Assembly: GCF_007301515.1 (NCBI RefSeq)
Contig: NZ_CP041666.1
Location: 3,410,001-3,474,000, forward strand
Direction: 5' to 3'
From: Radiobacillus deserti
GTDB lineage: Bacteria > Bacillota > Bacilli > Bacillales > Amphibacillaceae
Length of the DNA: 64,000 nucleotides
Below are positions 25,715 to 33,046 of this stretch, one piece after another (position 1 is the stretch's first letter; the number at the start of each line of letters is the position of its first letter). The notes below the pieces were generated by a model, which ran no database searches, was not told the origin of the DNA, and saw nothing but the letters and a program-made list of their open reading frames with translations. The position numbers and the translations under genes are program-made.

Positions 25715-25742
25715 CGACATAGTTCGGGGAGTGACAGGCACC
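25715..25742 (-). repeat. REP unit downstream of the RAYT gene
   Basis: Minus-strand GGTGCCTGTCACTCCCCG ending in TGTCG, inverted relative to the two upstream units, completing a RAYT-flanking set. Confidence 0.8.
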
Positions 25743-25865
25743 AATATAACTTTACAAACTGCAGGCGAAACGGCAGCATCTAATTACGACACTACTAGTG
25801 AGGGGCCAGCAAGCAAGAATCAAAGTACAAATCCTTATTTAGAAACGACAAAAAAATGTGTCTAG
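25743..25865 (+). pseudogene. Gene fragment abutting a REP
   Basis: Open frame of 40 codons reading ITLQTAGETAASNY and TSEGPASKNQSTNPYLETTK before a TAG at 25863-25865. It begins exactly where the REP ends and has no start or ribosome site. It may be the 3' end of a gene cut by REP insertion. Family not recognised. From 25866 to 26026 there is only AT-rich sequence with frames interrupted by stops. Confidence 0.3.
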
Positions 25866-26026
25866 GCAGTATTTCGGACATTTTATGGCACTTGTTAAAA
25901 AGCCGTATGAAACTAGTTATTTAACCGGTAAAAACTAGTTTGTTAACGGAATTATTACTTTTGTTCTATATGCACTAATTATTCGTTTCATTTTCTTTTT
26001 CACGTTAAAGGGACTCGTATCGAATC

Positions 26027-26317
26027 TTGAATCATTTAGCGGTGTTTGTCGCGATTTTGATAGTAGCTCTATTATTAAGTATCCTTAAAATAAACATCTC
26101 ATTAATAGTTACGTTGATAGGAATGACCGGGTCCATATTTATAGTACCACCACTTGTTATCGCAAGCTTTAAACGTATTGAAAACCAAGGTTTAGATACT
26201 TTTTACGGTTCTCATCTAACTTATGTAGTTATCTTCCTATTGCTTTACCTTATGTGTGATTTCTTATTTCAAGCAGTGCAACCTGTCGTATCTAGCTTTC
26301 TACCGTTTGGATATTAA
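26027..26317 (+). CDS. Small membrane protein, possibly 5'-truncated
   Basis: 96 residues with three hydrophobic segments and a central charged stretch (FKRIENQGLDTFYG). The only start in frame is TTG without a clear ribosome site. The +1 frame just upstream also encodes a hydrophobic segment (IITFVLYALIIRFIFFF). This may be a longer gene broken by a frameshift near 26030. No function recognised. Confidence 0.45.
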   Translation: MNHLAVFVAILIVALLLSILKINISLIVTLIGMTGSIFIVPPLVIASFKRIENQGLDTFYGSHLTYVVIFLLLYLMCDFLFQAVQPVVSSFLPFGY

Positions 26318-26383
26318 TCCATTACAGTGAATAAGCGGCACCGAATCCATTGGAGGATCGATGCCACTTTTTTCGACACATTT

Positions 26384-26437
26384 CGGGGTGTGCCTGTCAC
26401 TTCCCGGTTTCGACAGAAATCGGGAAGTGACAGGCAC
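26384..26437. repeat. REP inverted pair (BIME-like palindrome)
   Basis: A 17-bp perfect stem GTGCCTGTCACTTCCCG at 26390-26406 pairs with its complement at 26421-26437 around GTTTCGACAGAAAT. A truncated third unit (26374-26389, CGACACATTTCGGGGT) precedes it. It lies just 3' of the coiled-coil gene ending at 26444 and could terminate it. Confidence 0.85.
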
Positions 26438-26443
26438 CTAGCT

Positions 26444-27199
26444 CTACTGTTTCTTTTCCTTTTCTTGTTTCATCATGAGCATATTCAATGGCTGGTTAGA
26501 GCCCGTTATTAGCTTGTAGAAGAAGGTGGACGTCAGGTTATACCCTTCTTCAACTCGTTCAGATAGATGATTGGCTCTTTCATAAATGATAGAGCGTAGA
26601 TTATCTAATTGACGCGTTGTTTTCTCCATAAGCGCTTGTTGATTCTCTAAGCGATCCATGACTTCATCCTGCTTATCACCATTCCCGCGCATTCTTTCCG
26701 ACATATTTTCACTTACCTCAATCAAATGCTGCAATTGCCCTTTTAACTCATCATATTGTCCTAACTGTTGAATAATCTCCTGATTCGATGCTGTTAAATG
26801 ATTTAACTGTTCAATCATACCTTGGGTCAACAGTCCTTCTTCCTGAAGGGTTTTGCGTAACTCCAGATTGTTGGCATCTAATTTCGTTAACCATTCTTTT
26901 GTCCTATTCTCGAATTGCTCATGCTGAAAACTACTTTCTTTAAGCTCTTCTAATTGTTCACCGATCTCATTCCAATGCTTTACTTTTCGATGCTCTTGCT
27001 CTTGATTTAGCTTTCGCAAATCATGTAAAGAGGATAGCAGTTTCTCATTCATGTCCTTCTGCTCCTCCATCATTTCTGTGAAATAATTTATTTTAAAATT
27101 TTCTTGGTTATGTCCCATGGGTTTCGTCTTACTCTTAAATATTCCAGGATGCTTGCCTATATTAAAAAAAATGCCCAATCGTTCCACCACCTTTGTCAT
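26444..27199 (-). CDS. Coiled-coil protein, unknown function
   Basis: Up to 251 residues, mostly long amphipathic helix (about residues 38-225), rich in Glu, Gln, Leu and Asn, with no membrane segment. Several stretches such as QLEELKESSFQHEQ and EVMDRLENQQALMEK show clear heptads. The ATG at 27199 lacks a ribosome site; a TTG eight codons in follows AAAGGTGG and may be the true start. A promoter with an embedded dyad lies upstream, so expression is probably controlled by a repressor not present here. Function unknown. Confidence 0.75.
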   Translation of the reverse strand: MTKVVERLGIFFNIGKHPGIFKSKTKPMGHNQENFKINYFTEMMEEQKDMNEKLLSSLHDLRKLNQEQEHRKVKHWNEIGEQLEELKESSFQHEQFENRTKEWLTKLDANNLELRKTLQEEGLLTQGMIEQLNHLTASNQEIIQQLGQYDELKGQLQHLIEVSENMSERMRGNGDKQDEVMDRLENQQALMEKTTRQLDNLRSIIYERANHLSERVEEGYNLTSTFFYKLITGSNQPLNMLMMKQEKEKKQ

Positions 27200-27287
27200 T
27201 TTTCTATTATCGTATGCACGAAAGGTGAAATAAGGGACACTTAGCCTAAAAAACCTCCTTATAAGAAGGGTACAGCAAGAAAGTCTG

Positions 27288-27316
27288 TTATATAATCTAA
27301 CAGTCCGTTAGACAAT
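27288..27316 (-). promoter_or_regulatory. Promoter with TetR-like operator for the coiled-coil gene
   Basis: Minus strand: -35 TTGTCT (27311-27316), 17 bp, -10 TATAAC (27288-27293). The spacer holds the perfect dyad TCTAAC-N5-GTTAGA (27297-27313). No regulator gene sits next to it. Confidence 0.65.
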
Positions 27317-27359
27317 ATTAGCAATTAGCGATTAGAATGAATTACATCCCATTCACGCC

Positions 27360-27409
27360 TTGGTGAGACACCTTTAATCTAAGCGCATGGGTTAAAGCTG
27401 TCTCACCAA
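27360..27409. repeat. Long inverted repeat
   Basis: TTGGTGAGACA with TTTAA on the left arm pairs with TTAAAG and TGTCTCACCAA on the right around a ~10-base loop. There is no T-run on either side, so it is not a typical terminator. Confidence 0.6.
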
Positions 27410-27428
27410 CTGTTTGAAAACCCCACTT

Positions 27429-27464
27429 ACCATTTAAAGTAGTTCACTTTCTACTTTAAATGGT
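27429..27464 (-). terminator. Hairpin overlapping the adaB stop codon
   Basis: Perfect 14-bp stem ACCATTTAAAGTAG / CTACTTTAAATGGT with an 8-base loop. It includes the last codons of adaB (stop at 27456-27458). The stem is AT-rich and the following minus-strand sequence is only moderately T-rich. Confidence 0.55.
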
Positions 27465-27947
27465 ACTTTGCTTTTTTATCTTCTTTTCATGGGTCAAAAG
27501 CCACTCTTTTCTCCACAATTCTCCCGCATAACCAGTGAGTGTTCCATTTGCCCCAATAATTCGGTGACACGGAATGGCTATTGGGATTTGGTTTTTACCA
27601 TTAGCACTACCAACGGCTCGTACCGCTTTTTCATTTCCTATATGTAATGCAATATCCTTATAGGAGCCTGTCGACCCATAAGGAATCTCCACTAAAGCCT
27701 TCCATACTTTCTTTTGAAATTCCGTCCCTTTTAATTCGTAAGGAAATTCGAAATATAGTCGTTCTCCCTGAAAATATTGTTCAAGCTGCTCGCAAGCTAA
27801 TTCTACCGCTCCAAATCTACCATTTATCTTCTCGTTCTGTATTTCTTTTCTATCTGAAAAATGGATAGTATGTACCGCTTCTTCTGTTCCCGTAATCTCC
27901 AATATCCCAATAGGAGATTGTAAGTCTACTTTGTACGGCTTACTCAT
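27456..27947 (-). CDS. adaB: Methylated-DNA-protein-cysteine methyltransferase
   Basis: 163 residues. Suicide repair enzyme moving the methyl group from O6-methylguanine to its own Cys in IPCHRIIG (about residue 125). Other family signatures are GTEFQKKVWKAL, the wing helix RAVGSANGKNQ, and GYAGELWRKEWLL. It overlaps alkA by 8 bp and is the last gene of adaA-alkA-adaB, so expression should rise with alkylation damage through AdaA. Confidence 0.95.
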   Translation of the reverse strand: MSKPYKVDLQSPIGILEITGTEEAVHTIHFSDRKEIQNEKINGRFGAVELACEQLEQYFQGERLYFEFPYELKGTEFQKKVWKALVEIPYGSTGSYKDIALHIGNEKAVRAVGSANGKNQIPIAIPCHRIIGANGTLTGYAGELWRKEWLLTHEKKIKKQSTI

Positions 27948-28857
27948 CTAAATACCTCCATAAATAAAAAGTAGCAAACGCCTCAAAGCCTTCCCAAGGT
28001 TTAGACCATTCTTCAATCTCTTGTATAGAAGGTTTTTGACTTAAGTTAAACCGCTTCTTCAATGCATTATGAAGCCCTACATCAGCTATCGGAAATGCGG
28101 AAGGGTGTTGTAGACATCGCATCATCACATAGTCTGCAGTCCATGTACCTACTCCTCTAAAAGAGACTAAAGCAGCGCGTAAGCTTTTATATTCCTGCAT
28201 GTCTACAAGAGAGCCTTTACTTAGCTCCCCTTTTTCTATAGCTCGAGCTACACCAATAACATATTCCGCTTTTCTAGCACTAAATTGTAGCTTTGTAAGA
28301 TCCTCCACGTTTAAGCTGGCGACTACAGAAGCCGAAGGAAATATCCAATATGTTTCCTTTTCAATTGAAAGAAAAGCTCCGTATGACTCAACAAAGCGTT
28401 TTTTTAACGTGTATGCAAAGGCTAGGTTAATTTGTTGTCCAATTATAGCCCAAGTCATCGCTTCAAATAAATCAGGAATTGAAATGATTCTTAACCCTTT
28501 ATACAAAGGAATGATCGGCTGAAGCACGATATCATTGCTACCTATTCGATAAAATTTTTCGAGACTCTGGTTGAATCCAAGCCAATCCCACACATATTCC
28601 GCAACCTTCTTACGCTCCGAAGAGCTTGTCTTCTTATTTACTATTTCCACCATTACATCATTTTCTGGACAACTCACTTTTAACAAGAGCTTCTCGTTCT
28701 CTATTTGAACAAGTTTCCATACACTATTGTCTTTGACACGATGCAAGATCTCCGAGTCTGAGCGACTTAAAAACCGTACACACTCTTTAAAACTAAATAA
28801 ATTAGGAGGAATTATCTCTATATATGTTTCGTAATCATACCACTCCACGTCATTCAC
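27940..28857 (-). CDS. alkA: DNA-3-methyladenine glycosylase II
   Basis: 305 residues. Helix-hairpin-helix GPD glycosylase: FRGVGTWTADYVMMRCL is the HhH motif and the catalytic Asp lies in FPIADVGLHNAL. The N-terminal ~100 residues form the AlkA-N-like domain. It excises 3-methyladenine and related alkylated bases. The 8-bp overlaps with both neighbours show a tightly coupled adaptive-response operon. B. subtilis has alkA divergent from adaAB, so this colinear order differs. Confidence 0.93.
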   Translation of the reverse strand: MNDVEWYDYETYIEIIPPNLFSFKECVRFLSRSDSEILHRVKDNSVWKLVQIENEKLLLKVSCPENDVMVEIVNKKTSSSERKKVAEYVWDWLGFNQSLEKFYRIGSNDIVLQPIIPLYKGLRIISIPDLFEAMTWAIIGQQINLAFAYTLKKRFVESYGAFLSIEKETYWIFPSASVVASLNVEDLTKLQFSARKAEYVIGVARAIEKGELSKGSLVDMQEYKSLRAALVSFRGVGTWTADYVMMRCLQHPSAFPIADVGLHNALKKRFNLSQKPSIQEIEEWSKPWEGFEAFATFYLWRYLDE

Positions 28858-29419
28858 TCCTATTAATCTCCATTCTCCGGTATGCGTGCGGGGATAAACT
28901 TACCCTTTTTTTAAACACTTTATAAAAGCTAGAAGGACTATTAAAACCTACTTCGTAGCAAATATCGAGATTGGTTTTTGATGTATGTTCCAGTAAATGG
29001 ATGGCTTTCTCAATTCGCATCTTTTCTAAATAAGTTCGCGGTGTAGTGCACATTTCTTGTTTGAAAATTCGTTCCAAATGAAAGGGACTTACTCCTACGT
29101 GCTCAGCTACCTTTTCTAACGTAACAGTTTCGTTCATATGGTTCATTAAATATAGGACCGCTTGCTGCACTATTTTCTCTTGTGGAGATCTATCCACCTC
29201 AGGCTGACACCTTTTACATGCGCGATAACCAGCTCGCTCTACTTCTTTCCGATTTAAATAGAATGCCACATTTTGCTTCTTTGGTTTTCTTGACTTACAA
29301 GAAGGACGACAGTATATCTTCGTAGTTTTTACAGCCACATAAAATAATCCATCATAGGTCCGGTTACCTTTCAAGAATATGTTCCACATCTCTTCAAATG
29401 ACCATGTAGCATTGGACAA
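28850..29419 (-). CDS. adaA: Methylphosphotriester methyltransferase/activator AdaA
   Basis: 189 residues. The N-terminal zinc domain has four cysteines in YCRPSCKSRKP and RACKRCQPE; the first is the expected acceptor of methyl from DNA phosphotriesters. The AraC-type HTH pair occupies about 95-185 (VSPFHLERIFKQEM and VGFNSPSSFYKVFKK). It starts at TTG behind GGAGGGG. Methylated AdaA should activate this operon. A strong TATAAT lies upstream with no good -35, as expected of an activator-dependent promoter. Confidence 0.94.
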   Translation of the reverse strand: MSNATWSFEEMWNIFLKGNRTYDGLFYVAVKTTKIYCRPSCKSRKPKKQNVAFYLNRKEVERAGYRACKRCQPEVDRSPQEKIVQQAVLYLMNHMNETVTLEKVAEHVGVSPFHLERIFKQEMCTTPRTYLEKMRIEKAIHLLEHTSKTNLDICYEVGFNSPSSFYKVFKKRVSLSPHAYRRMEINRSE

Positions 29420-29526
29420 GCTATCCCCTCCAAAGGCTGTCTTTTCGCCTATTATATCCCTTTTAATAGTGGTTTTCGTCCTTTTTCTTGCTCTTACAGT
29501 CTATTTGTTTTGAAAACGGTAAGACC

Positions 29527-30669
29527 TTACATCCCCAAACACTGTATCAATTGCTCCCTCGACATAAATCCTTTGATACCATGAGTTTCTAGCAAGTAGC
29601 TTACAATTTCGTCATCCGTTAGGCCTACCTCCCCTTTTAACCCATGCATAATCGTCCGTACATATTCTATAGAAGGTGGATTTAATTCCTCCTCTAACAA
29701 TTCATTTGGGCTAGTAAACGTGAAGATAGGTACTCCATCTGCTTCACCTAAATAAAGCACATTCCCGTACCATGATTCGCGAAAGACTTCGTTCCCCTTT
29801 TCTATGACTTTCTCTATATCCAGATCTACATGAGAAACGCTGTTTTCTTGTGCAACGACATCCAAGAACTGCTCTTTCGTTATCATATACATATAGCTAT
29901 ATGTATGAGATTGCTCATTTTTAGCAGGGTCAATAAAAGCAACTCCCTTTCCTTGCCACCGCCCCGCTTCCTTCGCAAAAAATAACTCATGCTTCATTAC
30001 ATATGACTGTTCTTTAACAGGAAGTGACTGATCTCTACATCCTGGATTGTCCCTTGTTGCACCTTTTGGTGTTCCGCCCTGGATATAGCAAAGAAACCGC
30101 TCTTTGTTCATATTTGAACCGTAAGAGGCATACCACACATATTCCTTATGCTTCTGCTCCTCCCTATACCAGGCTAATGCTTTCTTTTCTAAGTTCGTAA
30201 CAAATGGTTCCTTCCCCTGAATATAGGAATCTATTTGATAAGGAAATTGCTTTGCCAATTTTTCTTTTAAGTCTCCATATGCCTTAGCTTCTTCTGGAAA
30301 CGACCGCAAATAATCCCGAAATACGAGGTGACGAGTAATTTCTGGACTACCCTCCTGATACATATGGACGTGATGAGTTCGTTGATCTCCACCTTTTTGA
30401 AAATATCTTCTTCCCTCTATGCCATTTTCTCCCTTTAGTTCATATCCCAGTGCTTCCATCGCATCCTTGTAAGCATCTATACACGATATATCCTTTACAA
30501 TCGGCATGATGTCGATAATAGGCTTTGCTTTTAACCCTTGAACAGAGGTACTACCAATGTGATGAATGTCCAATAACTCTCCTCGAAAAATTTGCTGCAG
30601 CTTTGTTGCTTCTTTTTCAAAAAGCTTTTTCCATTTATCTTGATAGGGGAGTACAACTACTTTTCTCAT
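29527..30669 (-). CDS. GrpB nucleotidyltransferase fused to a gamma-glutamylcyclotransferase-like domain
   Basis: 380 residues in two parts. Residues 1-170 are a GrpB/UPF0157 domain, a nucleotidyltransferase fold with HHIGSTSVQGLKAKPIIDIM. Residues ~178-330 start VWYASYGSNMNKERF, the YGSN glycine loop of GGCT-like proteins, which act on gamma-glutamyl or similar amides. The last ~45 residues look helical. No stop or frameshift separates the parts, so the fusion appears real in this genome. The joint function is unknown. Confidence 0.85.
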   Translation of the reverse strand: MRKVVVLPYQDKWKKLFEKEATKLQQIFRGELLDIHHIGSTSVQGLKAKPIIDIMPIVKDISCIDAYKDAMEALGYELKGENGIEGRRYFQKGGDQRTHHVHMYQEGSPEITRHLVFRDYLRSFPEEAKAYGDLKEKLAKQFPYQIDSYIQGKEPFVTNLEKKALAWYREEQKHKEYVWYASYGSNMNKERFLCYIQGGTPKGATRDNPGCRDQSLPVKEQSYVMKHELFFAKEAGRWQGKGVAFIDPAKNEQSHTYSYMYMITKEQFLDVVAQENSVSHVDLDIEKVIEKGNEVFRESWYGNVLYLGEADGVPIFTFTSPNELLEEELNPPSIEYVRTIMHGLKGEVGLTDDEIVSYLLETHGIKGFMSREQLIQCLGM

Positions 30670-30780
30670 TTTTTCTCACCTCCAAATGTTTCACAGTGTT
30701 GAATATATGTATATGAACTATTGTACCAAATGAACTCTAACCTTCTTTCATCGGTAGCGGCCGTCAAAAAATAGAACGAA

Positions 30781-30809
30781 AAGAAGTCTTCTAAAAGTGA
30801 AGACTTCTT
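30781..30809 (-). terminator. Terminator of the thioesterase gene
   Basis: 11-bp stem AAGAAGTCTTC / GAAGACTTCTT with a 7-base loop, 9 bp past the stop at 30818 and followed on the minus strand by TTCG and T-rich sequence. Confidence 0.7.
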
Positions 30810-30817
30810 CCATATAC

Positions 30818-31249
30818 TTACTTAATCACTCGAAACGATCCTGTTCCGATCGTACATACTTTACCATGCTCATCTTCAATCCTTCCTTGTGTGGTTAACA
30901 TGGTCTTGGATTCGTGAATGATATCTGCATAAACCGTTATGTGTTGCTTCTTAATTTGTGACATGAAATGGATATTGAGATTGGTGGTAACTGTACTTTC
31001 TTGTGGTCTTGCGGCCATGGTAACAAGCCCCATGGCATTGTCTAGCATGCTGGCATGAACGCCTCCATGCAAAATGTGCAGTAAATTAAGGTGGTGGTCT
31101 TTCACATCTAAGGAGATGACGACTTGCTTCTGACTAAGCTCAATCATTTCACAGCCTAAAAACCCCCAAAATGTTTTATCCGCATCCTTTACTAGCTCTG
31201 AAATGTAGTGATCCCAATCAAAGGAGGTTGTCTTCACCATACACTTCAC
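30818..31249 (-). CDS. PaaI family hotdog thioesterase
   Basis: 143 residues. HGGVHASMLDNAMGL is the PaaI-type catalytic segment with Asp on the hot-dog helix, and VTTNLNIHFMSQIKKQ continues the fold. It probably hydrolyses acyl- or aryl-CoA esters. It lies 82 bp downstream of lcfA on the same strand but beyond a terminator, so it may be partly independent of the fad operon. The setting suggests a role in controlling CoA-ester pools during fatty-acid use. Confidence 0.85.
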   Translation of the reverse strand: MKCMVKTTSFDWDHYISELVKDADKTFWGFLGCEMIELSQKQVVISLDVKDHHLNLLHILHGGVHASMLDNAMGLVTMAARPQESTVTTNLNIHFMSQIKKQHITVYADIIHESKTMLTTQGRIEDEHGKVCTIGTGSFRVIK

Positions 31250-31273
31250 ACCTCTTTTCCATGATCTTAGTAA

Positions 31274-31307
31274 GGAAAAACCGCGAACTGATGAAACGGT
31301 CGCGGTT
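31274..31307 (-). terminator. Terminator after the fad operon
   Basis: Stem AACCGCGA / TCGCGGTT with a 13-base loop and a following T5 on the minus strand, 25 bp past the lcfA stop. Confidence 0.8.
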
Positions 31308-31331
31308 CACATTCCCCTTCAAAGCCTGTGC

Positions 31332-33020
31332 TTATTCGTTACTCGTCGTTTCTAGTTTTTTCTTCTCTTCTTCTACAACAAGTCGTCGTAACGTTTTTCC
31401 AACTAACGTTTTTGGAAGACTATCTCTAAACTCATAGCTCCTTGGAACTTTAAATGATGCTAGTCGCTCTCGACAGAAGGCTTCCAATTCCTGTTCTGTC
31501 GTCTGTGCTCCACTTTTTAATACGACATATGCTTTTACCGTTTCACCACGATACGGATCTGGAATACCGGCAACAACGACATCCATGACGGTTGGATGGT
31601 CAAACAAAACTTCCTCTACCTCACGCGGATAAATATTGAATCCTCCAGCGATGATAAGGTCCTTTTTACGATCCATAATATAAAAGAATCCTTCATCATC
31701 CATGACCGCCATATCTCCTGTATATAACCATCCATCTCGGATTGCTTTACTCGTTTCTACGGGTTGGTTCCAATACCCTCTCATTATTTGAGGCCCTTTT
31801 ACAATTAATTCGCCAACTTCCCCTAGTTCTAGTTCTTCTCCTGTCTCCGAATCTACTACCTTGGCATCTGTGTCGGGAAATGGAATTCCAATAGATCCCA
31901 GTTTACGCTTTTCCCAAATATTATTTGCGTGTGTCACAGGCGATGCCTCTGTAAGTCCGTATCCTTCGATCAGCTTACCACCTGTAATCTCTTCAAATAC
32001 CTCTTGTACTTCTCCAGGTAGTGGCGCTGCTCCACTAATACAAATCTCGATCGAAGATAAATCATAGTCTCGTATCTTCGGATGATTAATCAGAGCGATA
32101 TACATCGTTGGTGCACCTGGAAATGTACTTGGTCTTTTTTTACTAATGAGCTTCACTGCCTCATCCGCATCGAATTTCGGCAACATAATCAAGGTACCAG
32201 CTAACAGCATAGACTGGTTCATCAATACGGTCATGCCGAACACATGGAAGAAAGGTAAAGCTGCTAAATAATTTTCTTTTGCTTCCTCGCTTTTATAGCT
32301 CCAGGATCTAGTTTGAATCGTATTTGCCACAAGATTGTAGTGGGTAAGCATAACACCTTTAGACAATCCTGTGGTTCCTCCAGTATATTGGAGCAGAGCC
32401 AAGTCATGTTCAGCATCCACCTCTACTTGAATCGGGGCTTTAGATGCACCATGAAGCACACTCTTAAAGGATAGGACATGTTCCGAATAGTCTACATGTA
32501 AGGAATTTCCTTCCTTTCTCGCTTTTAAAGGATAAAGTACATTTTTTGGAAAAGGCAAATAGTCTTTTATTGACGTATAAATAACCTTTTCCACTTTTGT
32601 TTTTGGTACTACCTTTGAAATCCTTTTGAATAAAAGGTCTAATCCTATTAACAGTTTTACACCTGCGTCATTGAGCTGATGGTTAAGCTCTCGTTCCATG
32701 TACGTAGGATTGGTTTGTACGACAATCGCTCCAATTAAGAGTGAACCGTAGTAAGCAATGACCGATTGCGGGCAATTCGGGAGCATAATCGCTACCCGAT
32801 CGCCCTTTTTAATTCCTAGCTCCTGCAACGCATGTGCAAATTGATACGTCTCTTCTAGCAGTTCTTCATAACTAATTTTTCTACCAAGGAAATACAATGC
32901 TGTATGTTCCGGATACTTCGCCGCAGCGTCTAATAAAAATTGTGCCAAGTTTTGCTTCGGATAGTCATAAGACGGCAAAACTTCCTTGGGGTACTGATTT
33001 AACCATAATTTTTCTACCAT
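31332..33020 (-). CDS. lcfA: Long-chain fatty-acid CoA ligase
   Basis: 562 residues, ANL superfamily. AMP-binding P-loop LLQYTGGTTGLSKGVMLTH, motif YGLTEASPVTHAN, Asp in GWLYTGDMAVMD, and catalytic Lys in LPKTLVGKTLRR near the C-terminus. It activates fatty acids to acyl-CoA for beta-oxidation. Last gene of the five-gene minus-strand fad cluster, 26 bp after fadE. Expected to be under FadR control. Confidence 0.93.
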   Translation of the reverse strand: MVEKLWLNQYPKEVLPSYDYPKQNLAQFLLDAAAKYPEHTALYFLGRKISYEELLEETYQFAHALQELGIKKGDRVAIMLPNCPQSVIAYYGSLLIGAIVVQTNPTYMERELNHQLNDAGVKLLIGLDLLFKRISKVVPKTKVEKVIYTSIKDYLPFPKNVLYPLKARKEGNSLHVDYSEHVLSFKSVLHGASKAPIQVEVDAEHDLALLQYTGGTTGLSKGVMLTHYNLVANTIQTRSWSYKSEEAKENYLAALPFFHVFGMTVLMNQSMLLAGTLIMLPKFDADEAVKLISKKRPSTFPGAPTMYIALINHPKIRDYDLSSIEICISGAAPLPGEVQEVFEEITGGKLIEGYGLTEASPVTHANNIWEKRKLGSIGIPFPDTDAKVVDSETGEELELGEVGELIVKGPQIMRGYWNQPVETSKAIRDGWLYTGDMAVMDDEGFFYIMDRKKDLIIAGGFNIYPREVEEVLFDHPTVMDVVVAGIPDPYRGETVKAYVVLKSGAQTTEQELEAFCRERLASFKVPRSYEFRDSLPKTLVGKTLRRLVVEEEKKKLETTSNE

Positions 33021-33046
33021 TTGATAACCCCCTGTTTGGCTTTTTA

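Noticed and set aside
24989..26440. GTGCCTGTCAC repeats as a CRISPR array
   Set aside because: Units are few, occur in both orientations, have unequal spacing and surround a Y1 transposase, which fits REPs and not CRISPR.
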